Of a stretch of DNA of 64,000 nt, positions 53,021-60,676 are shown piece by piece. Every line of letters starts with the position of its first letter. Within the stretch, counting starts at the first letter, position 1. Source of the DNA: JAFDZW01 sp964404255 (GTDB lineage: Bacteria > Bacteroidota > Ignavibacteria > Palsa-1295). A program made the translations under genes and the position numbers. The stretch is from positions 62,001 to 126,000 of the forward strand of contig CAYOJJ010000002.1 in NCBI GenBank assembly GCA_964404255.1, written 5' to 3'. The notes under the pieces were generated by a model. That model was not told where the DNA came from and searched no databases. It saw nothing but the letters and a program-made list of their open reading frames with translations.

Positions 53021-53488
53021 TCAGAAAGTGATAGTAACTTTTTGGGTTGAAGTATCATAGGTTGTCGGATAAGAAATCAGATTTGAATTTGCAGGTCCTC
53101 CCACCACCTTGCCATGAATATCGAAGGCCGACCCGTGACAGACACAAGTAATAAGACCGGAATCCTGCAGCCCGATCTGCGGCGAAGTACAACCTTCATG
53201 ACTACAGATCATCAATAAGGTTTCGTAAGAAGAAGCCGACAAGCGGATGATCAGGATAGGTTCGCCATCCGGTGAAGTAGCAAGTACGCTGGTATTATCT
53301 TCTGTCAGGCTCGATACATCGACGGTTAGCGTTTTATGAGTATTGCCGACTCCGGTGGGATTAGAAGCACAACTTATTAAAAGCGGGATACTGCCGATAA
53401 TAGTAATACCCATTATAGACCGACCTGTCTGCTTAAAAAAAGTCCTTCTATTTATCTTCTGCTCATCACCATCAAGAGTGTGGACCAT
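53021..53488 (-). CDS. Tat-exported Rieske 2Fe-2S lipoprotein, copy 2
   Basis: A 155-residue protein with the Tat motif NRRTFFKQTGRSIMG and a probable lipobox LISC (Cys 40). Both Rieske boxes are intact (CSHEGC and CVCHGSAFD). It lies between copies 1 and 3 in the same direction, with hairpins in the gaps. The start at 53488 (MVHTLDGDE) was preferred over one at 53539 for leader position. Confidence 0.88.
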   Translation of the reverse strand: MVHTLDGDEQKINRRTFFKQTGRSIMGITIIGSIPLLISCASNPTGVGNTHKTLTVDVSSLTEDNTSVLATSPDGEPILIIRLSASSYETLLMICSHEGCTSPQIGLQDSGLITCVCHGSAFDIHGKVVGGPANSNLISYPTTYDTSTQKVTITF

Positions 53489-53530
53489 ATTTTTTATTAA
53501 AATTTCCAGATACCTCATGGGGAAACACTT

Positions 53531-53580
53531 GCTAACCAATGACAGCCTGAAGGATAGGCCGTCATTGGTTAGCTTTTTCT
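53531..53580. terminator. Strong hairpin between Rieske copies 2 and 3
   Basis: GCTAACCAATGAC and GTCATTGGTTAGC form a 13-bp perfect stem with a further inner GCCT/AGGC stem. A T-run follows on the plus strand, although the genes run on the minus strand. It may end minus-strand transcripts poorly or stop antisense transcription. Confidence 0.65.
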
Positions 53581-53591
53581 CTACAATGTAT

Positions 53592-54077
53592 TTAGAAGGT
53601 AATAGTTACTTTCTTTGTAGCAGAATCGTAGGTGGTTGTATAAGAATCGAGATTTGCAGTAGCGGGTCCATGGGTAACCTTTCCATGAATATCATATTCA
53701 GAGCCATGACAACCACAGACTATTTTGCTTGAGGCAACCTGCAAACCCAGATCAGGTGGGGTACAGCCCTGATGCTTACAAACCATCAATAAGGTCTCGT
53801 AGCTGGTTGCAGAAAGCCGGATAATAATAATCGGTCTGCCGGAAGGGGAGGTTGAAAGTATTCCGGTATTATCAGCCGTTAGCGCCGATACATTAACGGT
53901 TGCTGTCTTACCACTATCGTTACTGCTGGTCGAATCCGAACTACAGGCTTCGAAAACCGGAGCCATAAACCCTACGATCGTGAAACCGGCAATAGTCGAG
54001 CCGATCTGCTTTAAGAAATCACGGCGGGAATGCTCGCCGGGGGAATCTGGCTGTAAAATATTCAAAAAATTTTCCAT
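53592..54077 (-). CDS. Tat-exported Rieske 2Fe-2S lipoprotein, copy 3
   Basis: A 161-residue protein. The leader has SRRDFLKQIGSTIAG and a possible lipobox FEAC; the Rieske boxes are CKHQGC and CGCHGSEYD. The C-terminal block DSYTTTYDSATKKVTITF is almost the same in all three copies. I chose the ATG at 54077, which places the Tat motif about 18 residues in; a longer frame reaches 54227 and would run over a terminator hairpin. Confidence 0.88.
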   Translation of the reverse strand: MENFLNILQPDSPGEHSRRDFLKQIGSTIAGFTIVGFMAPVFEACSSDSTSSNDSGKTATVNVSALTADNTGILSTSPSGRPIIIIRLSATSYETLLMVCKHQGCTPPDLGLQVASSKIVCGCHGSEYDIHGKVTHGPATANLDSYTTTYDSATKKVTITF

Positions 54078-54139
54078 ATTCAATTTACGTGTTATAACAA
54101 GTACTTTAAGAGGACACGAAAGAACCTTCAAATATGACA

Positions 54140-54166
54140 AAGGGGGTTGAAAAACCCCCTTTTTTA
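54140..54166. terminator. Hairpin terminator between Yip1 gene and Rieske copy 3
   Basis: AAGGGGGTT and AACCCCCTT form a 9-bp stem with a GAAA loop, followed by TTTTT on the plus strand. On the minus strand the T-run after the stem is short. Confidence 0.65.
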
Positions 54167-54192
54167 ATAAATATTTTAAATTCCGATTAGTA

Positions 54193-54798
54193 TTACATAC
54201 CCATATGTGAACCTGCAAGCATACCAAGACCGAAAATGCTTAAGAAAATCATGCCTAGTATAGCAGCAATTGCCAGATAGACAACGACCATCACAATAAT
54301 AGTGACGATCATATAAGAAACTACTTTATCCGATGGGGTCTTCATAGTATGCGGAAGTCCGAGATACGATAAGTAGACACCATAAAACCAAAAGAGAGAC
54401 CCAAGCCAGCCTATACCGGGAAGTAAAGTAAGAATGCCCCCAACATATGAAGCGGTAGAAGAATAAGCGACCGTTTGCATAGCACGGCCCATATTCTTTT
54501 CGGAGCCAAAGGAAGGTGCTAATGCATTAACAATGGCAGCAGATAGCCAAACCGATAGTGCACTACCAATAAGGCTTATCAAGCCAAAATGAGTACCGTA
54601 CTTCATCGCATAGACCCCATAATGGCCGGTGCCCCAGATTAGTCCGTGTCCTATGAACGCACAGATCGCATCTATCAGAATCCAGGGTACAACATAGCTC
54701 ATAAACACTTTCATGGGATCCGGTTCTTCACCTGCCACGACAACCCATTCGGTTTTAGGCGTCAGGAGCATATTTTTAGCACGGTCGATCAAGTTCAT
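54193..54798 (-). CDS. Yip1-domain membrane protein
   Basis: A 201-residue integral membrane protein of the Yip1 family, with five predicted helices (for example VPWILIDAICAFIGHGLIWG and YMIVTIIVMVVVYLAIAAIL). MNLIDRAKNMLLTPKTEWVV is the common start of these bacterial proteins. Role unknown. The start at 54798 is fixed by a good Bacteroidota-type promoter upstream. Confidence 0.85.
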   Translation of the reverse strand: MNLIDRAKNMLLTPKTEWVVVAGEEPDPMKVFMSYVVPWILIDAICAFIGHGLIWGTGHYGVYAMKYGTHFGLISLIGSALSVWLSAAIVNALAPSFGSEKNMGRAMQTVAYSSTASYVGGILTLLPGIGWLGSLFWFYGVYLSYLGLPHTMKTPSDKVVSYMIVTIIVMVVVYLAIAAILGMIFLSIFGLGMLAGSHMGM

Positions 54799-54856
54799 AG
54801 TGTTTCTCCGCAATTATGAATAAAAAGGGTATTGCAAAGGTGGATACCCATTAATC

Positions 54857-54888
54857 CAAAGATAAGAAAAATTTCCGTAAAATGCAAA
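54857..54888 (-). promoter_or_regulatory. Bacteroidota-type promoter of the Yip1 gene
   Basis: On the minus strand TTTG (54888-54885) is followed after 20 nt by TATCTTTG (54864-54857), an excellent match to TTTG-N19-21-TAnnTTTG. The predicted transcript would begin about 50 nt before the ATG at 54798. Confidence 0.7.
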
Positions 54889-54952
54889 TTACCTTTGAGT
54901 TAAAGGCAACGGGATATAGAATTGGGAAGGGCAGGGGGTAATTAACTACCAA

Positions 54953-55042
54953 GTCCCGAAGGGACGATGTACTTATAGCCAGGGGTGAAGCGAAGCGTAA
55001 CCCCTGGAAAAGATATTTAAAACAACAAAGCCCTGAAAGGGC
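54953..55042 (+). repeat. Dispersed hairpin repeat cluster, three hairpins
   Basis: GTCCC-GAA-GGGAC-GATGTA, CCAGGGGT...ACCCCTGG (54979-55007, enclosing GAAGCGAAGCGTA) and GCCCT-GAA-AGGGC-GATGTTA (55030-55042) lie in a row. The first and third are variants of one unit, and the set resembles 1357-1402. The gap between the Yip1 promoter and ftsK otherwise holds nothing recognisable. Confidence 0.7.
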
Positions 55043-55079
55043 GATGTTATTTTATAAATTGTAAATGAAATTTTGGATA

Positions 55080-58000
55080 TTACAAACTGCTCAAAATAAC
55101 ATCCAACTCGGATTCTGTTTCGATACGGACTTCTCTTGCTTTGGCGCCATCGGCGGGACCTACGATGCCCATGCGCTCTAATTCATCGACAATTCTGGCG
55201 GCGCGAGAGTAGCCGACTTTCAAACGGCGCTGCAACATCGAGGTGCTGGCTTGGCCGTGCTGAACCACACAACGGGCGGCATCTTCGAACATCGGGTCGA
55301 GATCATCGCCATCATAATTGGAATTTGCTCCGCCTTTTTGCTTGAGCGAAGGTAATCTCCAACTATGCGAATACGAATATCCGGTGCCTTCCTGCGAAGC
55401 GATCGCTTCGACAATGGCCTCGACTTCTTCGGTTGAGATATAGGGAGCCTGCAAACGGATGGGCTTCGGCGTGCCACTCGGTAAGTAGAGCATATCTCCG
55501 TTACCAAGAAGCTGCTCGGCGCCCATAGAATCTAAGATCGTGCGGGAATCGACTTTCGTAGCTACCTGGTAAGCAATACGAGCGGGGAAGTTTGCTTTGA
55601 TAACGCCGGTGATAACATCGACCGACGGGCGCTGGGTAGCCAGTATGAGATGGATTCCAACCGCGCGAGCCATCTGAGCGAGACGGCAGATCGGTTCTTC
55701 GATCTCGCGGCCGGCCGTTATCATAAGATCGGCAAGCTCATCGATGATTACCACAAGATAGGGCAGGTGGTAATGCTGCTCTTCCTGTGTGCTCTTGAGT
55801 TTGCCTTGTGAAACTTTGAGGTTGTAATCGGCAAGCGAGCGAACGGCAGCTTTTGCGAGTTTATCGTAACGGCGTTCCATCTCGATCACGCAAGCCTGCA
55901 ATGCTAAGACAGCATATTGTGGTGTCGTTACGATCTCTTCGCCAACTTCCGGAGATACGATGAGGAAGTGGTTCTTTAATGCGCGATAGAGCGAAAGCTC
56001 GATCTTCTTCGGATCGACGATGACAAATTTCACATCGCGTGGGCTCTTGGCATAGAGCAGCGAAGCGAGAATGCCATTAACACCGACGGATTTACCGGCG
56101 CCCGTTGCACCGGCAATAAGCAAGTGCGGCATCTTGGAGAGATCGTCGATATAGACATCGCCGGAGATAGTCTTACCAAGCGCAAGCGGCAGATTCATCT
56201 TCGAATTAACGAAGGCCGGGCTTTCCAGCACCGAGCGCATGCGTACCATCTTCGGATGATCGTTCGGGATCTCGATGCCGATCGTGCCACGTCCCGGCAT
56301 CGGAGCAATGATACGAATACCACGTGCTTTCATCGCCAGAGCAATATCATCTGTAAGATTACCGACGGTCGAGACCTTCACACCTTCTGCCGGAGTAAAC
56401 TCATAGAGTGTTACTACCGGGCCCGGAGTGACGACAATGTTTTCGATCTCGACACCGAACTGAGCTAGCTTGTCGCGAAGGATATGTCCTTTTGCTTCAA
56501 GCTCTTGAGCATCGGCTTCTGCGTCATCCTCGTCATTGCTTGGGGTAAGCAGATCGAGCGAAGGATGACGGTATTTATTCAGATGTTCATTGTAGGGGTT
56601 CTCAGGAATGATCTGCCCGGACTGCGGACCAAAGAGCGTTGGGTTCGCGCGCTTTTCTGCAGGGATTCCCGGAGCAGTGGCTGCTGCAACTTCAGCGATC
56701 GGTTCTTCTACCGAGACCGAGTGTGGCAGCACATCATTCGAGAGAGTTTTTTCATCGCCAATTTCAACAGCAGTAGCTGCCATTTCCATCGGTTCTGGTT
56801 CTTTAGCAACGGTTGGTTTAACAACCGCTTTGGGTTCTTCCTGGGAGGGAGTAGTGGGTAGTTCTTTTGGTTCGGAAGCTTTTGGGATTACCGGCTCTTC
56901 GATGTCGCTCGGTAAAATGCGGACGGTTTTCGGCGTGGAAGGCATACCGATAGCGCCGGCCGAAAGGCGAGACATCGCTGCTGCTTTTTCGCCGAGCATC
57001 GAATCGGTATCGCGGCTGATACGGGTGATCGGCGGCTTTGCAGCCGGTACATCGGTTTTTGCAGCCGGACGTATTTTTAAGAACGGCGCGTCCTCTTTTT
57101 TCGCAGCGCCGTTTGCTGCGGCGCTGCGAATCGTAATGATTTCCCTGGCAGGGTTAATGGCCGAAGGTGCTTCGGCACTTGGTTCTTCTTCAGTTTCTTC
57201 GATTACAGATTCTTTTATCGCCGCCGGTTCTTCGATGACTGGAGCAGCCTTTTTCACTTGGGCAGCGGCCGGAGCCGGAGCTTTGATGATCTTTGGTGTG
57301 GCAGGAGCTTTCTTAACTATTACTTCGGGTTCGGGCTTTGCTTCATCGTTTACCGCTTCCGGTTCTTCATCGAGATCGGCATCGACGATCTGATCGGCAA
57401 GATGTGCTTTGCGTTCTGCTTTTTCAGTGCGCTTTGCTTCACGCTTATCCCAGAATTCGATCAGCTTCAAGCGGCTTTTGGCTGCCATGCCGCTATAACC
57501 ACCTTGTACACGGCGGAAGGTGAGCTCGATATCGAGATCGATAGCGAAGACGAGCATGATAACGAAGCTGGTGCCGTATATAATAAGTGCTCCGATGGAG
57601 CCGATCAGCCTGGTAAAGGTAAGACCAAGGAATTGCCCGACAGCGCCGGACCATTCATGATCGAGATGCGGGAGGGCGTTGACTAATTGCGTTGTGCCGA
57701 TCGTCGCCGAAAAAAGGATGGCACTGATGAGCATAAACGTAGTGGCAAGCGTCAGGCGCTTACGCTGTTTGGCGCTAAAGCGAAAGAGTGCGAGCGACCA
57801 CCAGCCCATGAAGAACGGGAAGATCACCGAAGCATACCCGATGGTCTTATTAATAAAGAAATTTGCAATCATCGCACCGATAAGCCCTACCCAGTTATGG
57901 ACGGTATCGGCATGAGCATTTACTACTGGATCGGAGCGGAAGAAAATAGCGGGAAGATCGCCAACATGGGTTTCTGCCTGCGGTGCATCGAGCGGGCTAT

Positions 58001-58598
58001 AGCTGATGATAGCAAGCAGGATGAAAGCCGCCATCACGACAAGAATAACCCCAAGCGATTGGCGCTTCTTGACATTTGTATCCGGCTTTTTTGCCGGGGT
58101 TTTAAGTTTGAGCTCAATCTGTTCACCCGGATCTACGGCCGCTTGTTTTGCAGGGCGGCGGCGACTTTTCGGCTTAACAACTTCTGGTTCGGAAATCGGA
58201 GCTGGTTCCAGTTCTTCATCGATCGGCGCTGTTTCATATTCTTCACTTAAACGGCGCGGCATTGGACGGGCAGAACGGCTGCGGCGGGTACGAGCAGAAG
58301 GTTCGGCCGGTGGGACATCGAGCGGACGGCGGCGTTCATAAGCCGGAGCTGCTGCATCGGAAAGCGGGTCTTCTAATTCCTGTGGGTAAAGGAAATTCGG
58401 CTCGTCATCATCGTAAAATCCATTGCCGTTATAGCCATTACTATTGCTTCTGGAATTGCTGTTGCCGCGGCCATTAGGAGGGTACGCATTTCCATTCGAG
58501 GAAGCATTATGCGAACGGGCGTTGCCATTCGAGCCTCGGCCCGATGGATTATTATATGAAGAAGTTGATCGTGATGATCTTCCGAGCGGTTCTGTCAC
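55080..58598 (-). CDS. ftsK: FtsK/SpoIIIE DNA translocase
   Basis: A 1172-residue septal DNA pump that moves chromosome ends apart at division. A long Asn/Ser/Gly-rich and charged N-terminal tail precedes four or five membrane helices (about 185-355). A Pro/Ala/Glu/Lys-rich linker (about 400-650) follows. The motor has Walker A GATGAGKSVGVN, Walker B LPYLVVIIDELADLMI, and the FtsK-gamma winged helix near the end (QASTSMLQRRLKVGYSRAAR). Architecture is complete. Confidence 0.97.
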   Translation of the reverse strand: MTEPLGRSSRSTSSYNNPSGRGSNGNARSHNASSNGNAYPPNGRGNSNSRSNSNGYNGNGFYDDDEPNFLYPQELEDPLSDAAAPAYERRRPLDVPPAEPSARTRRSRSARPMPRRLSEEYETAPIDEELEPAPISEPEVVKPKSRRRPAKQAAVDPGEQIELKLKTPAKKPDTNVKKRQSLGVILVVMAAFILLAIISYSPLDAPQAETHVGDLPAIFFRSDPVVNAHADTVHNWVGLIGAMIANFFINKTIGYASVIFPFFMGWWSLALFRFSAKQRKRLTLATTFMLISAILFSATIGTTQLVNALPHLDHEWSGAVGQFLGLTFTRLIGSIGALIIYGTSFVIMLVFAIDLDIELTFRRVQGGYSGMAAKSRLKLIEFWDKREAKRTEKAERKAHLADQIVDADLDEEPEAVNDEAKPEPEVIVKKAPATPKIIKAPAPAAAQVKKAAPVIEEPAAIKESVIEETEEEPSAEAPSAINPAREIITIRSAAANGAAKKEDAPFLKIRPAAKTDVPAAKPPITRISRDTDSMLGEKAAAMSRLSAGAIGMPSTPKTVRILPSDIEEPVIPKASEPKELPTTPSQEEPKAVVKPTVAKEPEPMEMAATAVEIGDEKTLSNDVLPHSVSVEEPIAEVAAATAPGIPAEKRANPTLFGPQSGQIIPENPYNEHLNKYRHPSLDLLTPSNDEDDAEADAQELEAKGHILRDKLAQFGVEIENIVVTPGPVVTLYEFTPAEGVKVSTVGNLTDDIALAMKARGIRIIAPMPGRGTIGIEIPNDHPKMVRMRSVLESPAFVNSKMNLPLALGKTISGDVYIDDLSKMPHLLIAGATGAGKSVGVNGILASLLYAKSPRDVKFVIVDPKKIELSLYRALKNHFLIVSPEVGEEIVTTPQYAVLALQACVIEMERRYDKLAKAAVRSLADYNLKVSQGKLKSTQEEQHYHLPYLVVIIDELADLMITAGREIEEPICRLAQMARAVGIHLILATQRPSVDVITGVIKANFPARIAYQVATKVDSRTILDSMGAEQLLGNGDMLYLPSGTPKPIRLQAPYISTEEVEAIVEAIASQEGTGYSYSHSWRLPSLKQKGGANSNYDGDDLDPMFEDAARCVVQHGQASTSMLQRRLKVGYSRAARIVDELERMGIVGPADGAKAREVRIETESELDVILSSL

Positions 58599-58766
58599 GA
58601 AACGTTAAGAAATACCCACAAATTAGAACTTTTCCCCACAAATATAACTCTTTTTTTGTGGAAATGTTCAGTTTAATTTCGATTGCAGGGCGATTTATTG
58701 GGCGATTATGACTCAGTTGGTAGCGGGCTTTTCGAAGAAGGCTTAAAATAGAATAAAAAGGCCACT

Positions 58767-59093
58767 TTAATAGTCTATAAACGTCAAGGTTCCATCGGAT
58801 CCATGCGAGTGAAGAATAGCGCGTTTCATATTTGCATAATGATTCTGGTTACTGGTATGCAAATAGAAATAGGTGTCTTTTAGCTCGAACTTAAACCATT
58901 CTTCTTCTAGATTAGAGACATCAATAAAATACTTTCCAGGAGCCATAGTTGTAGGATAGAGCACGTTGAATTTAGTTTGAATTTCATCTATCCCTTTTAT
59001 TTTATCTCCTTCGAGTATATAATTGCCTGGGGTAAACCATGTTTCTCGAACTATATAAATCCCATGGACTAAGCAACGGTCGTATTTTATCAT
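58767..59093 (-). CDS. Unknown small protein, 108 residues
   Basis: No signal peptide or known domain. It is rich in aromatic residues (Tyr, Trp, Phe) and charged residues, with YDRCLVHGIYIVRETWFTPG at the start and KRAILHSHGSDGTLTFIDY at the end. It is AT-rich and sits with other unknown genes. Confidence that it is a gene rests on its length and the absence of a better frame. Confidence 0.5.
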   Translation of the reverse strand: MIKYDRCLVHGIYIVRETWFTPGNYILEGDKIKGIDEIQTKFNVLYPTTMAPGKYFIDVSNLEEEWFKFELKDTYFYLHTSNQNHYANMKRAILHSHGSDGTLTFIDY

Positions 59094-59188
59094 ATAATCT
59101 ACAATGATGGTTACATGGCAAATATATGAAATTTAGGCGATTATGAACAAGTTTGTAGCAGATTTATAAAGACCTTAAAACAGGGCGA

Positions 59189-59662
59189 TTATTTATCTTT
59201 TAGGTGTTGAGAATGGACTGGGCGTAGTTTATTATTTTTCCAGACCATATATTCTGGGTCAACGTTATCGGTTGCCGAATTGTAATCACGGGGCCCCGGG
59301 TTAAGAATGATCATGGTGCTATTAGTCCGATACTCCAACCCTCGCGATGTAGGAATGCCGTCATAGATATTCCCGGTTTTCATATCAATAATTACCCAGG
59401 ATTGACAGGCCGTACCACAGCCCCATTCTGCAATGTGGTAATGGCCGGCAAAATTTACTCCGTCTCGAACACCTTCTTTTATTACAGTTCTAAATCGTTT
59501 TGAACCTCGGTTACTTTCCCAACGAATTCTTGCAGGAGTATTTTGCGTAACCGTAACGGGAAAATCATCGAACGAAGGAAGTGCATCTTTATTACTCTGT
59601 ATCTGAGAGTAAGTGCTATCATAGAACACACCTAATATAATCAGCAGTAGATGGAATCGCAT
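59189..59662 (-). CDS. Secreted protein of the FAGHY/WGCGTxCQ type
   Basis: A 157-residue protein with a signal peptide (MRFHLLLIILGVFYDSTYSQ). The core GVNFAGHYHIAEWGCGTACQ followed by SWVIIDMKTGNIYDG matches a widespread family of small secreted proteins with conserved Cys (82 and 86); their function is not known. Confidence 0.7.
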   Translation of the reverse strand: MRFHLLLIILGVFYDSTYSQIQSNKDALPSFDDFPVTVTQNTPARIRWESNRGSKRFRTVIKEGVRDGVNFAGHYHIAEWGCGTACQSWVIIDMKTGNIYDGIPTSRGLEYRTNSTMIILNPGPRDYNSATDNVDPEYMVWKNNKLRPVHSQHLKDK

Positions 59663-59717
59663 GCTCAGTGGTAGTGATGCTGAATATACCTATGCAAGAT
59701 GAGGACGAATGTTTCGC

Positions 59718-59918
59718 TCAATTACGATTATCTTTCTTTGCGTGCTCTTGATTATTTTTATATCCAATACATGAGAGCACCGGTAATCTCGGGTACTTGG
59801 GAAAGCGCTCATCGGTCTCAGAGAGCTTGCAGCGAATGAATTCGCTTCCTCGGCTTGAGGTCGTTACCGCTTTGTGTATGCAATTGGCGCAAAGACCGAT
59901 AGAAGAAGCAGTACTCAT
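59718..59918 (-). CDS. Small conserved Cys-containing protein
   Basis: A 66-residue protein with Cys 10, 13, 30 and 50, spaced like a small zinc-binding or iron-sulphur protein (LCANCIHKAVTTSSRGSEFI, then LSETDERFPKYPRLPVLSCI). Proteins of this layout occur widely and have no assigned role. It overlaps the next gene by 4 bp, so translation is probably coupled. Confidence 0.65.
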   Translation of the reverse strand: MSTASSIGLCANCIHKAVTTSSRGSEFIRCKLSETDERFPKYPRLPVLSCIGYKNNQEHAKKDNRN

Positions 59919-60637
59919 TTCGGCTCAATAGGCTTACCGTCTTTTACTTTCCATAAGCGCTCTACCAGGGCGTATCCGAGCGGATCGTAATTACGCAGAT
60001 CGGTGCGGTCTTTGGGGTAGTAATAGTCATGACCGAAATAGGCCGTAGAAATTTCGGCAAAGTATTCTACATAATTTGCCCCGACGTATCCTTTCTCAAA
60101 CAGACTGGTAAGGCTCGAACCATAATTATATAGTCCATGCTCATAAATAATTCTATAGACCTTTCTCATATCCTCAAAATCTTCTTTGGTAAGCATTCGA
60201 AATTGGTAGGCATGAGCAAGTTCATGGGTTAGCACCCACGCATTACCAGAGGAATGCGCCGCATAATAAGAAGAGGCGATAAGCTCGATCGATCGCACCT
60301 TCAATGGATTTATATCTTTCTTCGGCCAACCAGGGTGATAACAACCGACAAATTCGTCGTGGGAAGAATGCTCCTCGAGCCAGATCGGTACCGTTCGTAA
60401 TTTTAATACGGTTTCGGTAGGAAGTTCGCTGCTTAAGGTGGCTAATTCCTTCCCTATCTTGGGAAGTACTTTTTTTAGGAGAGAGGAATCTCCGGCAGTC
60501 AGGCTTAAATTTATTTTGATAGTCCAGCCAAACACATCGAGATCCATGTACTTATCGTTGAGATATTCCTGGGCAAGAGCACCTTTACCAAGTACACTCA
60601 GTACTACGATAAGAACTATATGCCGCCACCGACCCAT
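59915..60637 (-). CDS. Secreted zinc-metallopeptidase-like protein (HExxH)
   Basis: A 240-residue protein with a signal peptide ending near GALAQ. HELAH (His 138, Glu 139, His 142) is a classic HExxH zinc site, and NYVEYFAEISTAYF about 50 residues later could supply the third ligand (Glu 191 or 195), as in anthrax-lethal-factor-like peptidases. The target is unknown. It heads a leftward run with the small Cys protein. Confidence 0.75.
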   Translation of the reverse strand: MGRWRHIVLIVVLSVLGKGALAQEYLNDKYMDLDVFGWTIKINLSLTAGDSSLLKKVLPKIGKELATLSSELPTETVLKLRTVPIWLEEHSSHDEFVGCYHPGWPKKDINPLKVRSIELIASSYYAAHSSGNAWVLTHELAHAYQFRMLTKEDFEDMRKVYRIIYEHGLYNYGSSLTSLFEKGYVGANYVEYFAEISTAYFGHDYYYPKDRTDLRNYDPLGYALVERLWKVKDGKPIEPK

Positions 60638-60676
60638 CGTGCGGCAAATATACGATGGGCCTGAGCAGTAAAATAA

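Noticed and set aside
58635..58661. CCACAAA...TTTGTGG inverted repeat upstream of ftsK
   Set aside because: Only 7 bp with a 12-base loop in AT-rich DNA; no second copy or known site.
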